The notes under the pieces were generated by a model. It worked only from the letters and a program-made list of their open reading frames with translations. It was not told the DNA's origin and searched no databases. This document shows, piece after piece, positions 50,619 to 60,782 of a DNA stretch of 64,000 nt (positions are counted from its first letter, which is position 1; each line of letters begins with the position of its first letter). The position numbers were made by a program, and so were the translations under genes. Source of the DNA: Agapetus fuscipes (lineage: Eukaryota > Arthropoda > Insecta > Trichoptera > Glossosomatidae). The stretch lies in the NCBI GenBank assembly GCA_951799405.1, contig OX637343.1, positions 186,001 through 250,000 of the forward strand, written 5' to 3'.

Positions 50619-50880
50619 ACAAGTACCTAATCAAATAAAAAAATAAAATCAAAATGTACAAAGTGCCAATAAAAAATGAGAATTGGTAATTTAAAAGCCT
50701 TAGCTTTAGCCGCCAATATTACAGATCAACCGCCTGTTTTTTTCGGTCCTCACTCTCATTTCATACAGAGTCATAACATTTTCAAACAATCTCTCCTTTT
50801 ATCATGACACTGGATATCTCTTTCGTTCGCTATTTCAGGAGTTTGGTCCATCCATACGTTTCTCGGTCTTCCTCTACGTC
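50619..50880 (-). pseudogene. LINE-X C-terminus and 3'UTR
   Basis: Minus strand encodes RGRPRNVWMDQTPEIANERD then IQCHDKRRDCLKML and a premature stop; 3'UTR runs into SINE-A. Confidence 0.7.
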
Positions 50881-51110
50881 TTCCCAATGCAATATTTTCC
50901 ACAAACCCTTTTCTGAGATTTCATTATTTTTTGCTTTCCCACGTAATTTATACTCAAAAAATTCCGAGAAACTTTCATATACTACATAGAAACCACTGAT
51001 GTTCTTTGAAACTTAAGTTTATATTTTTCATAATCTTTCATAGTATATTGGAATATTGTTTTACGTAAATAAAATTCTCAATTTTTTATTAAAAAATTAA
51101 ACATTAATAG
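50881..51110. other. Nothing recognised
   Basis: Unassigned AT-rich sequence. Confidence 0.4.
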
Positions 51111-51210
51111 ACCTGTCGTAGTCTAGTGGCTAACATATTAGACTCATAAACATAAGAGTGCTTTCAGGTTTTCAACGCAAGCATTCCACCAACTGAACTA
51201 ACGACCGGAC
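51111..51210. repeat. C head fused to inverted B head
   Basis: Plus-strand TCGTAGTCTAGTGGCTAACA next to a minus-strand B head (complement of CAACTGAACTAACGACCGGA). A head-to-head remnant. Confidence 0.6.
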
Positions 51211-51417
51211 ATGTCGAAAAAATTCCGACCCGTTCACGGTGAATTTCCAAGATATTTCCGATCGGGTGCCTCCCTAGCGGGTAAATGACGTCACAATCCA
51301 CGCCTTAATTGAACGCTGAACGCCTGGAGGGTGTCTGTGTGACCAGGGTCCATTGAGTAATGACATAGAGGAGCGGAAACTAATTTGCTGCGTTGATACA
51401 TCTGTTTCAGTTTAGTT
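51211..51417. repeat. Dispersed repeat M
   Basis: Inverted match to 634-722 (GAGGAGCGGAAACTAAT). More GC-rich than its neighbours. Family unknown. Confidence 0.45.
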
Positions 51418-51577
51418 TTTGATGTCCATACATATTATTATTTATTGATTTTAAAAATGTAATTTGTTGTGTATGTTCCTTGACTTATAGGTTGGTATGC
51501 GGCTTAGTACCCATGCTGTAGAAAATGGTTCACTTTGCCAATATCACCCCTGTTTCAGGAAAGGTCGGCAAAAGTAA
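51418..51577 (+). repeat. LINE-X 3'UTR joined to SINE-A 5' part
   Basis: GATGTCCATACATATTATTA TTTATTGATTTT (LINE-X 3'UTR, compare 55907-55960 inverted) runs through TTGTGTATGTTCCTTGAC into SINE-A, which is cut at 51577 by a D element. Confidence 0.7.
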
Positions 51578-51852
51578 TAGAACGTAAAATTAAAAAAAAT
51601 AAAGGCATTTATTGGCATTCCTATTAATGTGGTTTTACGATATTTTACGACTAGCGCCTTAAAATCTTGTCGGTTACACCTAAACCCTACATCGAAAACG
51701 CAGTTGTTTGCTTGGGCATAAACAACAACAAAAATAATCGTAGAGCTATGGGAGTTAGCGCATTAGAAAGAGCGGAAAATTTTAAGTAGGATAGCAACTC
51801 ATTATTTACCAAAACGTTGCTTTTTTCTTTTTCATTTTAACTGTCGACAAGT
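51578..51852. mobile_element. D element, TIRs lost or decayed
   Basis: Collinear with 11160-11460, ending in a decayed TIR (TTTTAACTGTCGACAA). Confidence 0.7.
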
Positions 51853-52157
51853 TATGTCTATTTTCGAGAAAATAATTTCTAGTCCGCAGATTTTATAAGT
51901 CAATGCTAGGGTCCATTCTCCCATCCCCCCTCCCCCCATCCCAAGTAAATACTGTGGGGCTCCAGGCTCCAGCCCTGGATGGGGTGACAGCTTAATTTTC
52001 AATTTCGGACCCGAATTCCCGCATGCGCTTCTGCACCCTATTCCCTGTTAATTGCAGGTTTTTTTTGTTTTCCACACATAAGGGTTGTTTACATTCAGCG
52101 TGATGGAAATTTTTCGTTTGCCTTAATTTTGATTGAATCTTTTCATTTGTAGCACGC
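51853..52157. other. No gene; C-rich patch
   Basis: Pyrimidine-rich tract at 51915-51940 and an inverted GGGGCTCCAGGCTCCAGCCC; otherwise unassigned. Confidence 0.4.
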
Positions 52158-52423
52158 GTGTTCCTTGACTTATATGTTGTTATAAGGCTGACAACCCATA
52201 CTGTAAAAATATAGTTCACTTTATCAATGTCCCCCCTGTGTCAGGGAAGGTCGGCAAAAGCTGTAGGGTTTATATTCATTTGAGGTTTGGATTTTATTTG
52301 TAAGTACACATTCAGCATTTGTGAGCGCGAACTACACGTGTTTGTTTGTGGGCATGCATTTGATATGAGCTTTAAATGTTAATATATCTTTGCAACTTAG
52401 ATTATAGATAGATAGATTATAGT
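52158..52423 (+). repeat. SINE-A, full length
   Basis: GTTCCTTGACTTATATGTTG to TTAGATTATAGATAGATAGA. Confidence 0.83.
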
Positions 52424-52429
52424 GTGACG

Positions 52430-52462
52430 GGTCCGTAGTCTAGTGGTTAGCACTTCTAATAA
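52430..52462 (+). repeat. tSINE-C head fragment
   Basis: GGGTCCGTAGTCTAGTGGTT AGCACTTCT only. Confidence 0.6.
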
Positions 52463-52585
52463 AAAAATCTGACGGAATGCATTCAATAAAATGTTTTATA
52501 CACGATTTCTCAAATCAGTGAATCAGCACTTATTTAGTTTAACCTTTGAGGTGGCGATAAACTCGTAGATGCAAAACTAGCTAAT

Positions 52586-52912
52586 CGCAATCGCAACTAA
52601 GCTACACATATAGTGTAACTTCTTGCCGCGTTATCCCCGAAGGGGTCGCATGTGAGTTGAACCCATTTATTTTTACAGGTAAGGGGATCGGCCTTACGCC
52701 AACCACTTCAGTGAAGTGGGGGGTTTCCCAGCTCGCGAGGGGGCTGGTACTCATTTCTTGTGAAGGCTGAGTAAACCTTGCCGGTATTTTATTTTTGGGG
52801 TTTGAAATAAACACCGAAACGGGAAATCATTTCCGACACCCTCGGTGGGATTCGAACCCGAGCTCACGGTATGGAATGCAAGCACTCTACTAACTGAGCT
52901 ATCGACCGGACT
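52586..52912 (-). repeat. tSINE-B, full length
   Basis: Well-preserved minus-strand copy with head GTCCGGTCGATAGCTCAGTT. Confidence 0.9.
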
Positions 52913-53119
52913 AAGGTAAAGTTCTTGAAATAATGTAAAATTGACCTTCATTTATGTGGAATTCTCTCATCAACAGGTCTGCGGTGGCATTTCTTGGATA
53001 TCCTGGGAGCTTCTCTAGAACACGCTCAGCAGTGGTGGCATTACACGCTAACCTATTTCCAATAGTCCATTACTAAATAGGTCGATATAATGCTGACCAA
53101 CTAGGGACCTACCAATCTA
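52913..53119. other. Nothing recognised
   Basis: Unassigned. Confidence 0.4.
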
Positions 53120-53465
53120 AGTATGATCTAAGTTACAAAGAGAAAATATAAACATTGAAAAATCGTATTAAATGCATACCTACCCACAAACAGACACGTG
53201 TCAGTATACATATAACCTAATCTATGTTGTAAAGATATGTTACATTAGGGATTCACATTATACGCATTCTCACAAGCAGACACGAACGAGTTCGCGCTTG
53301 CACAACATAAACAAAACATGAAAACAACATAAAAACCCAAATCTCAAATGGGCATACACCCTGCAACTCTAGCCGTCCTTTCCTGAAACAGGGGTGACAT
53401 TGGCAAAGTGAACCATTTTTTACAGCGTGGGTGGTCAGCCGCATATCAACCTATAAGTCAAGGAA
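53120..53465 (-). repeat. Two adjacent SINE-A copies
   Basis: 3' fragment 53120-53211 and full copy 53213-53465, same strand. Confidence 0.8.
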
Positions 53466-53712
53466 TATATAAAACAAATAACATTTTAGACATAAACAAA
53501 TGGATAAACATTAAAATCAAATACAAAATACAAAATTCTAATTTAAAATTAACAAAAAAATTGGAAAACTTGAGAAACTTGAGAAACCCTAGCCCTAGCC
53601 GCCAGCATTACAGATCAACCGCCATTTCTTTCTGTCCTTAAAAACTTCTTTCATTTCATCCAGAGTGCACCTTCTTTGTGCAAGCTCTCCTTGTATTATG
53701 ACTCTGGATTTT
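53466..53712 (-). pseudogene. LINE-X 3' end
   Basis: 3'UTR (to 53590) and C-terminal codons on the minus strand (NTRRACTKKVHSGxNERS-like region). SINE-A follows in the same orientation. Confidence 0.7.
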
Positions 53713-53915
53713 AGTCGGTGTTATAGCCGCGGGGATCAAGACAGGTTATTTGGAACCGGATAACGCTGGTTCGAATCCCGCGACGATAACTTCGACCCTG
53801 GTTCAACAGATGCCGTTGCATGCACACAAGCTTCTGCTTTCGCATGAAGACAACTGGCCAGGTAAAATAGGTTGGTGGATTGCATTCCTTTCCACAAATC
53901 TATTTTTTTTAAAAA
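53713..53915 (+). repeat. tSINE-G copy
   Basis: Head ATAGCCGCGGGGATCAAGAC, B box GCTGGTTCGAATCCCGCG, CCTGGTTCAACAGATGCCGT and TAGGTTGGTGGATTGCATTC, then a T-rich/A-rich end. Confidence 0.75.
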
Positions 53916-54180
53916 AAAAAAAAAATATATGTGTTACTTAGTGAATATAAAAAATACTTATTGATAGAAAATATATTCACAAATAAGTGATTCACAAAAT
54001 CCAGCGCTCATCAAAAAAATCATCCTGATACTATTATACGACAAACAAGCACCAAGGGGACGATAAGTCAGGTAGGAAGACGAAAAAAATAAAGTGCCTT
54101 GAATGTGCGACGCAGTTTTTACACTTTCCTGTTGTTGAATAATAAGTCAGGCATTGAAAATACATTCAGAAAATATACAA
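53916..54180. other. MITE I right end, otherwise unassigned
   Basis: ACAAACAAGCACCAAGGGGACG at about 54041-54062 matches the right TIR of MITE I. Confidence 0.5.
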
Positions 54181-54332
54181 TATATGTCGACGGTTAAAAA
54201 GCAGTAGGGCATAAGCGACATGTTGGTCAAAAATGAGTTATGAATGCTAATGCTATCCTACTTGAAATTTTCCGCTCTTTCTAATGCGCTAACTCCCATA
54301 ACTCTACGATTATTTTTGTGTTGTTTATGTAT

Positions 54333-54534
54333 ACAAATGGTTCACTTTGCCAATGTCACCCCTGTGTCAGGGAAGGTCGGCAAAAGTTGTAGGGCTTATG
54401 TTCATTTGAGGTTTGGATTTTATGTATTTGCAAGTACACATTCAGCATGTGTAAGCGCGAACTACACGTGTTTGTTTGTGGGCATGCATTTGAGAACTTT
54501 AAATGAATATATCCTTGCAACTTAGATTATCGAT
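54333..54534 (+). repeat. SINE-A inside D element
   Basis: 5'-truncated (starts AAATGGTTCACTTTGCC), ends CAACTTAGATTATCGATG. The D body joins across it (TTGTTTATG...CCAAGCAAAC). Confidence 0.85.
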
Positions 54535-54783
54535 GTCCAAGCAAACAACTGCGTTTTCTTAGTATGATTTTGGTGTAACCGACAAGGTTTAGGCCTTTTT
54601 TGTCCTAAAGGCGCTAGTGACATAAAAAAATCGTAAAACGTCCTAAACCACATTAATAGGAATGCCAATAAATGCCTTTATTTTTTTTAATCTTAGAGCG
54701 GTTTTGATTTTAACGATATGATAAAAAAAAAATTATGCCATTTTTCTGCAATCTCAAACTTTAAACTCTTGAACAATTTAGTT

Positions 54784-55004
54784 GATTGTACATTCAAGCT
54801 TTCACGGCCAGTTCTTGTTGACACAGCAATCATTTTTTTCGGGCTATGTAGCCGTGGTCTGGTAGATTCTTTCAGTACAGCAGATCCTGTAAGAAGATCA
54901 CAGCGACTAGCCAACGGCTGAAAATGCCCATCGGAGCAATGGGCGAAACTATCCGGAAAAAATCAGACCGCGGCTACATAGCCCGAAAAAAGTGATTGTT
55001 GTGT
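54784..55004. mobile_element. HHR-like foldback 6, inside D
   Basis: Exact 10-bp target duplication CAATTTAGTT (54774-54783, 55005-55014). Inverted arms share TCGGGCTATGTAGCCG; the left side has an extra 36 nt not mirrored on the right. Right arm reads CTGAAAA, stem TGCCCAT/ATGGGC, GAAAC, TATCC: hammerhead order with G8 changed. Confidence 0.85.
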
Positions 55005-55056
55005 CAATTTAGTTTATGTCGCTTATGCCCTACTGCCTTTTAACCGTCGATATAAT

Positions 55057-55248
55057 ATGTAAGAGTCGTCTTTCAATTATGATTTGTCCTCTTATTTTCA
55101 TATCTCGTGAATGGAGTTGTATGGAACGTATGGAAATACAATTTACGTATCAAATTGCAAATTGAAAATAAAATTACGCGTAGGTAGTAGGTTCTGCTAA
55201 AAAGATTACAATAACATGGGACACGCGTCACGTAAACACTATAAAAGT
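55057..55248. other. Nothing recognised
   Basis: Unassigned. Confidence 0.4.
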
Positions 55249-55302
55249 AATCTAAGTTGCAAAACTATACTGACATTTCAGGTTCATATTTAATGTATGC
55301 AA
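55249..55302 (-). repeat. SINE-A 3' fragment
   Basis: GTAATCTAAGTTGCAAAACT segment. Confidence 0.55.
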
Positions 55303-55372
55303 GAAGGCGGATGTTAGAGGCGCATTAGACTGAAAAAATATGGTAGTCTGTTCCACTCCATCTACATAATAA

Positions 55373-55906
55373 AATCTAATCTAAGTTACAAAGATATGCT
55401 ACATTGTGTGCATTCTTACAAGCAGACACGTACAAGTTCACGCTTGCACATGCCGCATGTGAACCTACAACATAAAAACCCAATCTCAAATGGACATACA
55501 CCCTGCAACTCTTGCCGTCCTTCCCTGTAAGCCCCTTCCTAGGGGTGACATTGGCAAAGTGAACCATTTTTACAGCATGGGTGGTCAGCCGCATACCAAC
55601 CTATAAGTCAAGGAACATACACGACAAATTACATTTTTTTTAAATCTAATCTAATCTAATCTAATCTAAGCTGCAAGGATATATACCATTTAAAATTTAC
55701 ATCAAATGCATTCCCACAAGCAGACATGTATAATTTCGCGCTAACACATGCCGCATGTGGACCTACATTATAAGAACCCATCTCAAATGAACATAAGCCC
55801 TGCAACTCTTGCCGTCCTTCCCTGAGACAGGGGTGACATTGGCAAAGTGAACCATTTTTTCACAGTATGGGTGGTCAGCCGCATACCAACCTATAAGTCA
55901 AGGAAC
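55373..55906 (-). repeat. Two tandem SINE-A copies
   Basis: 55373-55616 (with a short duplication AAGCCCCTTCCTAGG in the CACCCC region) and 55640-55906, same strand. The spacer is identical in type to LINE-X 3'UTR (CATACACGACAAATTACATT). Confidence 0.85.
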
Positions 55907-56142
55907 ATACATGACAAATAAAATCAATAAATAATAACACGTATGGACATCAAAATTAAAACAGAAAACCAATTCCAATTTATTAAACCCTAGCCGCCAA
56001 CATTACAGATCAACCACCATTTCTTTCTGTCCTTACATACTTGTTTCATTTCCTTCAGAGTCATAACCTTCTTCATACGAGCTCTCCTTTTATTATGACT
56101 CTGGATATTCCATTCATTGACAATTTCAGATATTTGGTCCAT
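55907..56142 (-). pseudogene. LINE-X C-terminus and 3'UTR
   Basis: Minus strand encodes WMDQISEIVNEWNIQSHNKR and RARMKKVMTLKEMKQVCKDR then a stop, and the 3'UTR leads without a break into SINE-A. Confidence 0.8.
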
Positions 56143-56645
56143 CCGACAGATTCAGTCAAGATTCTATATACGTAATCCTTGTTTTCCTAGACCCACATCT
56201 ATCTAAGCATACACAGAGACTACATTTTGTAAGCATTTGTAACTCTGTAAGAGTGTACATTTTTCGGTTATGAAATAAATTCGGGACACGTAGACATGCC
56301 CAAAAGAAAGCATATACTTTAAACATATCTTACCGAAGTCCGCAGGATAAGGCCGCTGTCCAACCCGAAAATTTCATGGCAAGAATAGGACGGGGATGGC
56401 TCAGGCAAGAGCACTTTGAAGGACCCCTTCCTGAATAGACGCCAATCGGGAAAAAAACCCTTTGCGTGCCGCAGACGAGGCGGTGGGAATATGTAACCGT
56501 ATTTGTGCGGGGATTGTATGGAATGTATTGCCGCGTAACAAGGGTAAGCCGTAAATTTGCTTATAACAACCAATATTCGTTTATTGTGGAGTAGGCAGAA
56601 AGTTTGCGGGGAAAAAGGGTTCGATGTGTGTGTATCTATGTAAGT
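56143..56645. other. No gene recognised
   Basis: A GC-richer patch (56335-56560) with long minus-strand frames but no recognised motif. Confidence 0.35.
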
Positions 56646-56727
56646 ACACAACACAACTAAGCTACACATATAATTTAACTTATTGCCTACGTTATCTTCG
56701 ACGGAGTCACATGTGGCGCAGTGGAAC
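56646..56727 (-). repeat. tSINE-B tail fragment
   Basis: ACACAACTAAGCTACACATA to TCACATGTGGCGCAGTGGAA. Confidence 0.65.
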
Positions 56728-56873
56728 ATGGAGACAATCTCAACAGACGTGAGAGCATGTAAGATAAATATGAAGGATCCGCACCATTGACAGCTTTGTA
56801 AACCATCAGACAAACACGGTAGACCACTCTCTCCGGAAAACAAAGCCAATGCAGTTTTCTTAACAATGGAGTC
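56728..56873. other. Nothing recognised
   Basis: Possible LINE 3'UTR on the minus strand; unproven. Confidence 0.3.
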
Positions 56874-57126
56874 TAATTTAATCTAATCTAAGTTACAAAG
56901 ATATGTTACATTGGAGATTCAGATTACATGCATTTTCACAACCAGACACGTACAAGTTCGCGCTTGCACATGCCGCATGTGATTCTACAACATAAAAACT
57001 AAATCTCAAATGGACATACACCCCGCAACTCTTGCCGTCCTTCCCTGAGACAGGGGTGACATTGGCAAAGTGAACCATTTTTACAGCATGGGTGGTCAGC
57101 CGCACACCAACCTATAAGTCAAGGAT
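56874..57126 (-). repeat. SINE-A, full length
   Basis: Complete, with (TTAGAT)n tail. Confidence 0.87.
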
Positions 57127-57165
57127 CAGTAAAGTGAGTAAATTTTGATATCCAGAATATGAGTC

Positions 57166-57262
57166 TTGTATGTACACATGCAGCATGTGGAAGCGCGAAC
57201 TTACATGTGTCTGCCTGTAAGCATGAATTAAATATGAGCCTTAAATGCCAATATATCTGTGT
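57166..57262 (+). repeat. SINE-A 3' part
   Basis: TACACATGCAGCATGTGGAA to ATATATCTGTGTAG. Confidence 0.6.
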
Positions 57263-57289
57263 AGTTATAATAATTGTATATCCAGCAAA

Positions 57290-57815
57290 CACGTCGCTGG
57301 GATGGTCAAGGGGATTAGGCGTCGGCGCTTGAAATTGCGTTATTGGCACTAACGCTGGTTCGAACCCCGCCTGTGTCGTGTTCTATCGTCAATAACTTTG
57401 ACCGTGGTTCAACAGTCATTGTGTAATTATTAATTAATGATTCATTGAAAATATTTAAAAAATGAATTATTAATTGATAACGTTAAAACCTTGTCCTCTT
57501 AGTGCTTGTTCGTCTTATCTCCATCAGAAGTAATTTTACATGAGCAATTGTTGTATGTGTACTGGACCAATGTGTCTTATGAAAACTGTGAAATTGATTT
57601 TAAAAATATTTCAAAAAACTCTCATATTATCGTGTCCAACGTTTTTTCTTAGCTCAGATTGTATTGAATGTGATTCTTAAGACAATTTAATTGAAATATC
57701 ATCTTTTAATCAAATGATAGATAAACCAAACAAGCACAGGAAGGACGACCTGTTTTTGGCCAAGCAAAATAGGTTGTTAAATTGCATCTCTCTTCACAAA
57801 AAATAAATAAATTTC
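57290..57815 (+). repeat. tSINE-G split by MITE I
   Basis: Head and early body at 57290-57425 (GCTGGTTCGAACCCCGCCTG; CGTGGTTCAACAGTCATTG), later body at 57752-57815 (AGGTTGTTAAATTGCATCTC). Confidence 0.65.
57492..57751. mobile_element. MITE I, uninterrupted copy
   Basis: TIRs TTGTCCTCTTAGTGCTTGTT and complement of AAACAAGCACAGGAAGGAC; 260 bp; no ORF. Reference for the interrupted copies at 12289 and 29043. Confidence 0.8.
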
Positions 57816-58277
57816 AATTGCAATTTCATTAAAAGAACCCAAGCAAATTACAACAATATATTTTCGCCAAAAAGTGGAAAAACACTTGATACTAATTTAA
57901 AATATTTTTGTGTTTTTTTAATACTTTGATGTATAAATCATCTTTTAACTTTCAAAGGCTGAAATAAATGAGCTTCCTATTATCCTTCCATACATGAAAC
58001 AAGTAGAAGCGTATTGTTCAAAGAGGCTCGTAAACACTCAGAGGGAAGATAATCGAATTGCAAATTAATTTCTGAAAATATAAGGTGCCTACTTCTTCCA
58101 TGAAAATGCCGCTGCCTGTGATGAAATTTACTCTCTACTTATTTAATTAAAAATGAAGGTATTGTTTGGCAAACTCAGTGAATCTACAATCTAAGTTGCA
58201 AACTGGGGAGGCAAGTTGTAAATTTTGCCCCTCAGGGGGTATGTATATAAAATACAAAAAAGAACAAGTAGAGAAAC
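57816..58277. other. No gene; SINE-A tail scrap
   Basis: Only 58185-58203 (CTACAATCTAAGTTGCAAAC) matches a known repeat; the rest is unassigned flank of the BEL element. Confidence 0.45.
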
Positions 58278-58788
58278 TGTAACGTATTCTCCAATGCGAG
58301 ATATAAATACACAGATCTAATGCCTATAGTATTTTCTCTCAACAAAAGCCAACCTTCAGTAGGTGGCTTTCAATTTTGGACGACTTCCCGTACCAAAGAA
58401 GCGAAAATCAAAAGGACCACACTCACCTCAAATTGTGCTCTGGTCCAAGATGATGCTCGTTTCTCAGGATCCTATGGAGATGAGCCTTGTTCACGAACTG
58501 CCACACTTGCAAGTTATAGGTAAAACAAACACACTCACTCACAGAATTTTTAACGGTAAATTTCAAATCGCTCGCGAGACATATAAAAACGTGTCTACTT
58601 GTGAACACGACAGAAGCGGAAGTCCTTAAATCTTGAGATTTCACGTTGGATGTCAAAAAAGTTCATACCGACATCTTGCGATTTTTATCCGCACTTTTTT
58701 CAGATTGTGAAAGTCCAACATGAAATTCGCTTCTTAGACTATTAATTAAAATTAAAAATAGATGACGCTATTCATGCGTCACCATACA
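58278..58788 (-). repeat. BEL/Pao 3' LTR
   Basis: On the minus strand begins TGTATGGTGACGCATGAATA directly after a purine tract and ends ACGTTACA, giving TGT...ACA ends, about 511 bp. A TATA-like TTTTTATATG and a strong splice-donor-like GAG/GTGAGT lie inside. The 3' end is inferred; comparison with the 5' LTR outside the window is needed. Confidence 0.7.
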
Positions 58789-58800
58789 CCCCCCTTTGCA
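58789..58800 (-). other. Polypurine tract
   Basis: Minus strand GCAAAGGGGGG immediately before the LTR's TGTATGG, as required for plus-strand priming. Confidence 0.75.
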
Positions 58801-58904
58801 AAGACTTAAAGTTAAAAGCTTTGCAACACAAACCAGATATTCAAAGAAACCATGTCGATTTTTACAAACAATATTCGAGAAATGATACATAGGTATAATT
58901 ACAA

Positions 58905-59160
58905 TCTATAATCTATAATCTATAATCTAAGTTGCAAAGATATATTCATTTAAAGCTCTCAGATGTATGCCCACAAACCAACAAGTGTAGTTCGCGCTTA
59001 CAAATGCTGAATGTGTACTTACAAATAAAATCCAAACCTCAAATGAACATAAGCCCCACAACTTTTGCCGACCTTCCCTGAAACAGGGGTGACATTGGCA
59101 AAGTGAACCATTTTTTACAGTATGGGTGGTCAGCCTCATACCAACCTATAAGTCAAGGAA
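58905..59160 (-). repeat. SINE-A with 11-bp target duplication
   Basis: 256 bp, flanked by exact TATAATTACAA at 58894-58904 and 59161-59171. This is the clearest definition of full-length SINE-A: first base in TTCCTTGAC, last in the (TATAGAT)n tail. It sits in the BEL 3'UTR, so it moved after the BEL insertion. Confidence 0.95.
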
Positions 59161-59413
59161 TATAATTACAATTAGTATAATTACAATCAATGTTTGAAAA
59201 TCTTAAACTAGAGAAACTTAATATAATTAATATAATAAGTATGCCTACAAGTAAGCAGGTTAGATACAAAAATACTTAAGCCAATATAATAAGCTAGATT
59301 TAACATGTTCTAACAGATAAGCTTAGTAGTAAAGCATAAGATTAATTCTAAACATGGTAAATATGTACAATGGTAGAGATCTACTAACTCAGTAGACGAA
59401 ATTAAATAGTAAT

Positions 59414-60118
59414 CTATTGTGTCGGCAATGGGTAGAGTTTGACGACCGGACGTTTGTAAAAACCTTGCTCAGTCTTTACTGTGGCTACTCGAATCACGCC
59501 ATCATCCCCAGGGAAAACCTTGGTGATGATTCCCAGAGGCCAGGACAAAGGAGGAGCGTCCTCTTGCCCAATCAGTACAACAGTCCCTACCTGAATTGCA
59601 TTAACATCGGTTTGCCATTTTTGTCTGACCTGCAAAGTGTGCAGGTATTCTACCCTCCATCGCTTCCAGTAAGATGACACGATTTGATCCAGGAGATTTT
59701 TACGCTGAGTAATATTAACTGGTGTGTCAGGTAGCTCAGAAGCAGGCAGATGTTTTAAGGGAGTGGACATCAAGAAATGCGCAGGAGTTATAACGTCAGG
59801 GTGAGGATCAGAACTGATGACACTTAGTTGTCTAGAATTCATGATACTCTCGATTTGAGTCAACACTGTTTGCATTTCCTCATATGTGAGCAACTGATTC
59901 CCTATCACTCGATACAGATGAGTTTTCAAACTCTTAATATTTGATTCCCATAAAGCTCCGAAGTGAGGAGCTCGAGGGGGAATCATTTTCCACTCTATTT
60001 TATACGCCTCAAGTTCTCGCTTCATTCGGACATTATGCTGTGAATTTTGTAAAAGATTATATATCTCATCTAATTGGGCACGAGCCCCAACAAAATTTGT
60101 GCCGTTGTCCGAATACAT
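59414..60118 (-). pseudogene. BEL integrase C-terminal half
   Basis: 234 codons, in a different frame from the piece upstream. MYSDNGTNFVGA contains the second catalytic D; ESNIKSLKTHLYRV supplies the glutamate. Then SIMNSRQLSV, HPDVITPAHFL and WKRWRVEYLHTLQVRQKW, typical of the BEL/Pao integrase tail domain, with a C-terminal GTVVLIGQEDAPPLSWPLG SH3-like segment. Integrase joins the cDNA to host DNA. Confidence 0.88.
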
Positions 60119-60152
60119 AAAGGAAACTGGCCCACGACGAGAGATAAAACGC

Positions 60153-60782
60153 TTAAAATGCAGCTATAAAACAGGCACTCGACAGATCAGTTGCGAGCTC
60201 AATATGCACCGCCTTGGTCACTAGACAAACAAACAGACAGATATATGCCTTTTGAGCATGTTGTCCGCGTCGTCGCGTAAGAAGTATTCTTAAAGGTCCA
60301 GCATAATCTACCCCCGTATGCACAAATGCTTTAGCTTCTGCTATGCGACAGGCAGGCAAGTCCGCCATCTTTGGCGTAGGGTGCGACGGGTTCACTCGGA
60401 AGCAAATATTGCATTTACGAGTTTGTGCTCGTATAACGGTTCTGGCATCCAATATCCAAAACCTTTGTCGTATGATAGACATCAAAAGTCCTGGACCGGT
60501 ATGACAGTTGGATTCGTGAAAATGTTTAATTATTAAGTTCACCACTGAGTCATGTTTCGGAAGTAAAGCTGGGTGTCTAGCTTCAAAGGGTAAATCAGAC
60601 CGTGAAAGCCGACCTCCAACTCGTAACGTACCTTCCTGATCCAGAAAAACCGATAAATTACGCAGTTTTTTCGATGGTAACTTGTTATCTTTTATCAACT
60701 TAATGTCGTCCGAGAAATGAACAGTTTGTATTGTCTGTACTAACTTAACTTCAGCATGGGACATGCATTCAATAAAATGCAA
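60153..60782 (-). pseudogene. BEL integrase N-terminal half
   Basis: 209 codons. Zinc-binding module: H..H in HFHESNCHTGPG and CX2C in CNIC. Catalytic core start HTGVDYAGPLR with the first D, then KAVHIELATDLSS. A +1-type frame change at about 60152 (extra T in a TTTT run on the minus strand) separates it from the next half. Confidence 0.88.

Larger units (their letters stand above)
54181..55056. mobile_element. D element with both TIRs, doubly invaded
   Basis: TIRs of about 38 bp: TCGACGGTTAAAAAGCAGTA at the left and the complement of TACTGCCTTTTAACCGTCGA at the right, continuing GGGCATAAGCGACAT. Body is collinear with 11070-11462. Insertions: SINE-A at 54333-54534 and a foldback at 54784-55004. 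About 440 bp without them; no ORF. Confidence 0.88.

Noticed and set aside
56319..56849. 176-codon minus-strand open frame
   Set aside because: Part of it is antisense to a tSINE-B tail and the rest has no recognisable motif; likely chance.
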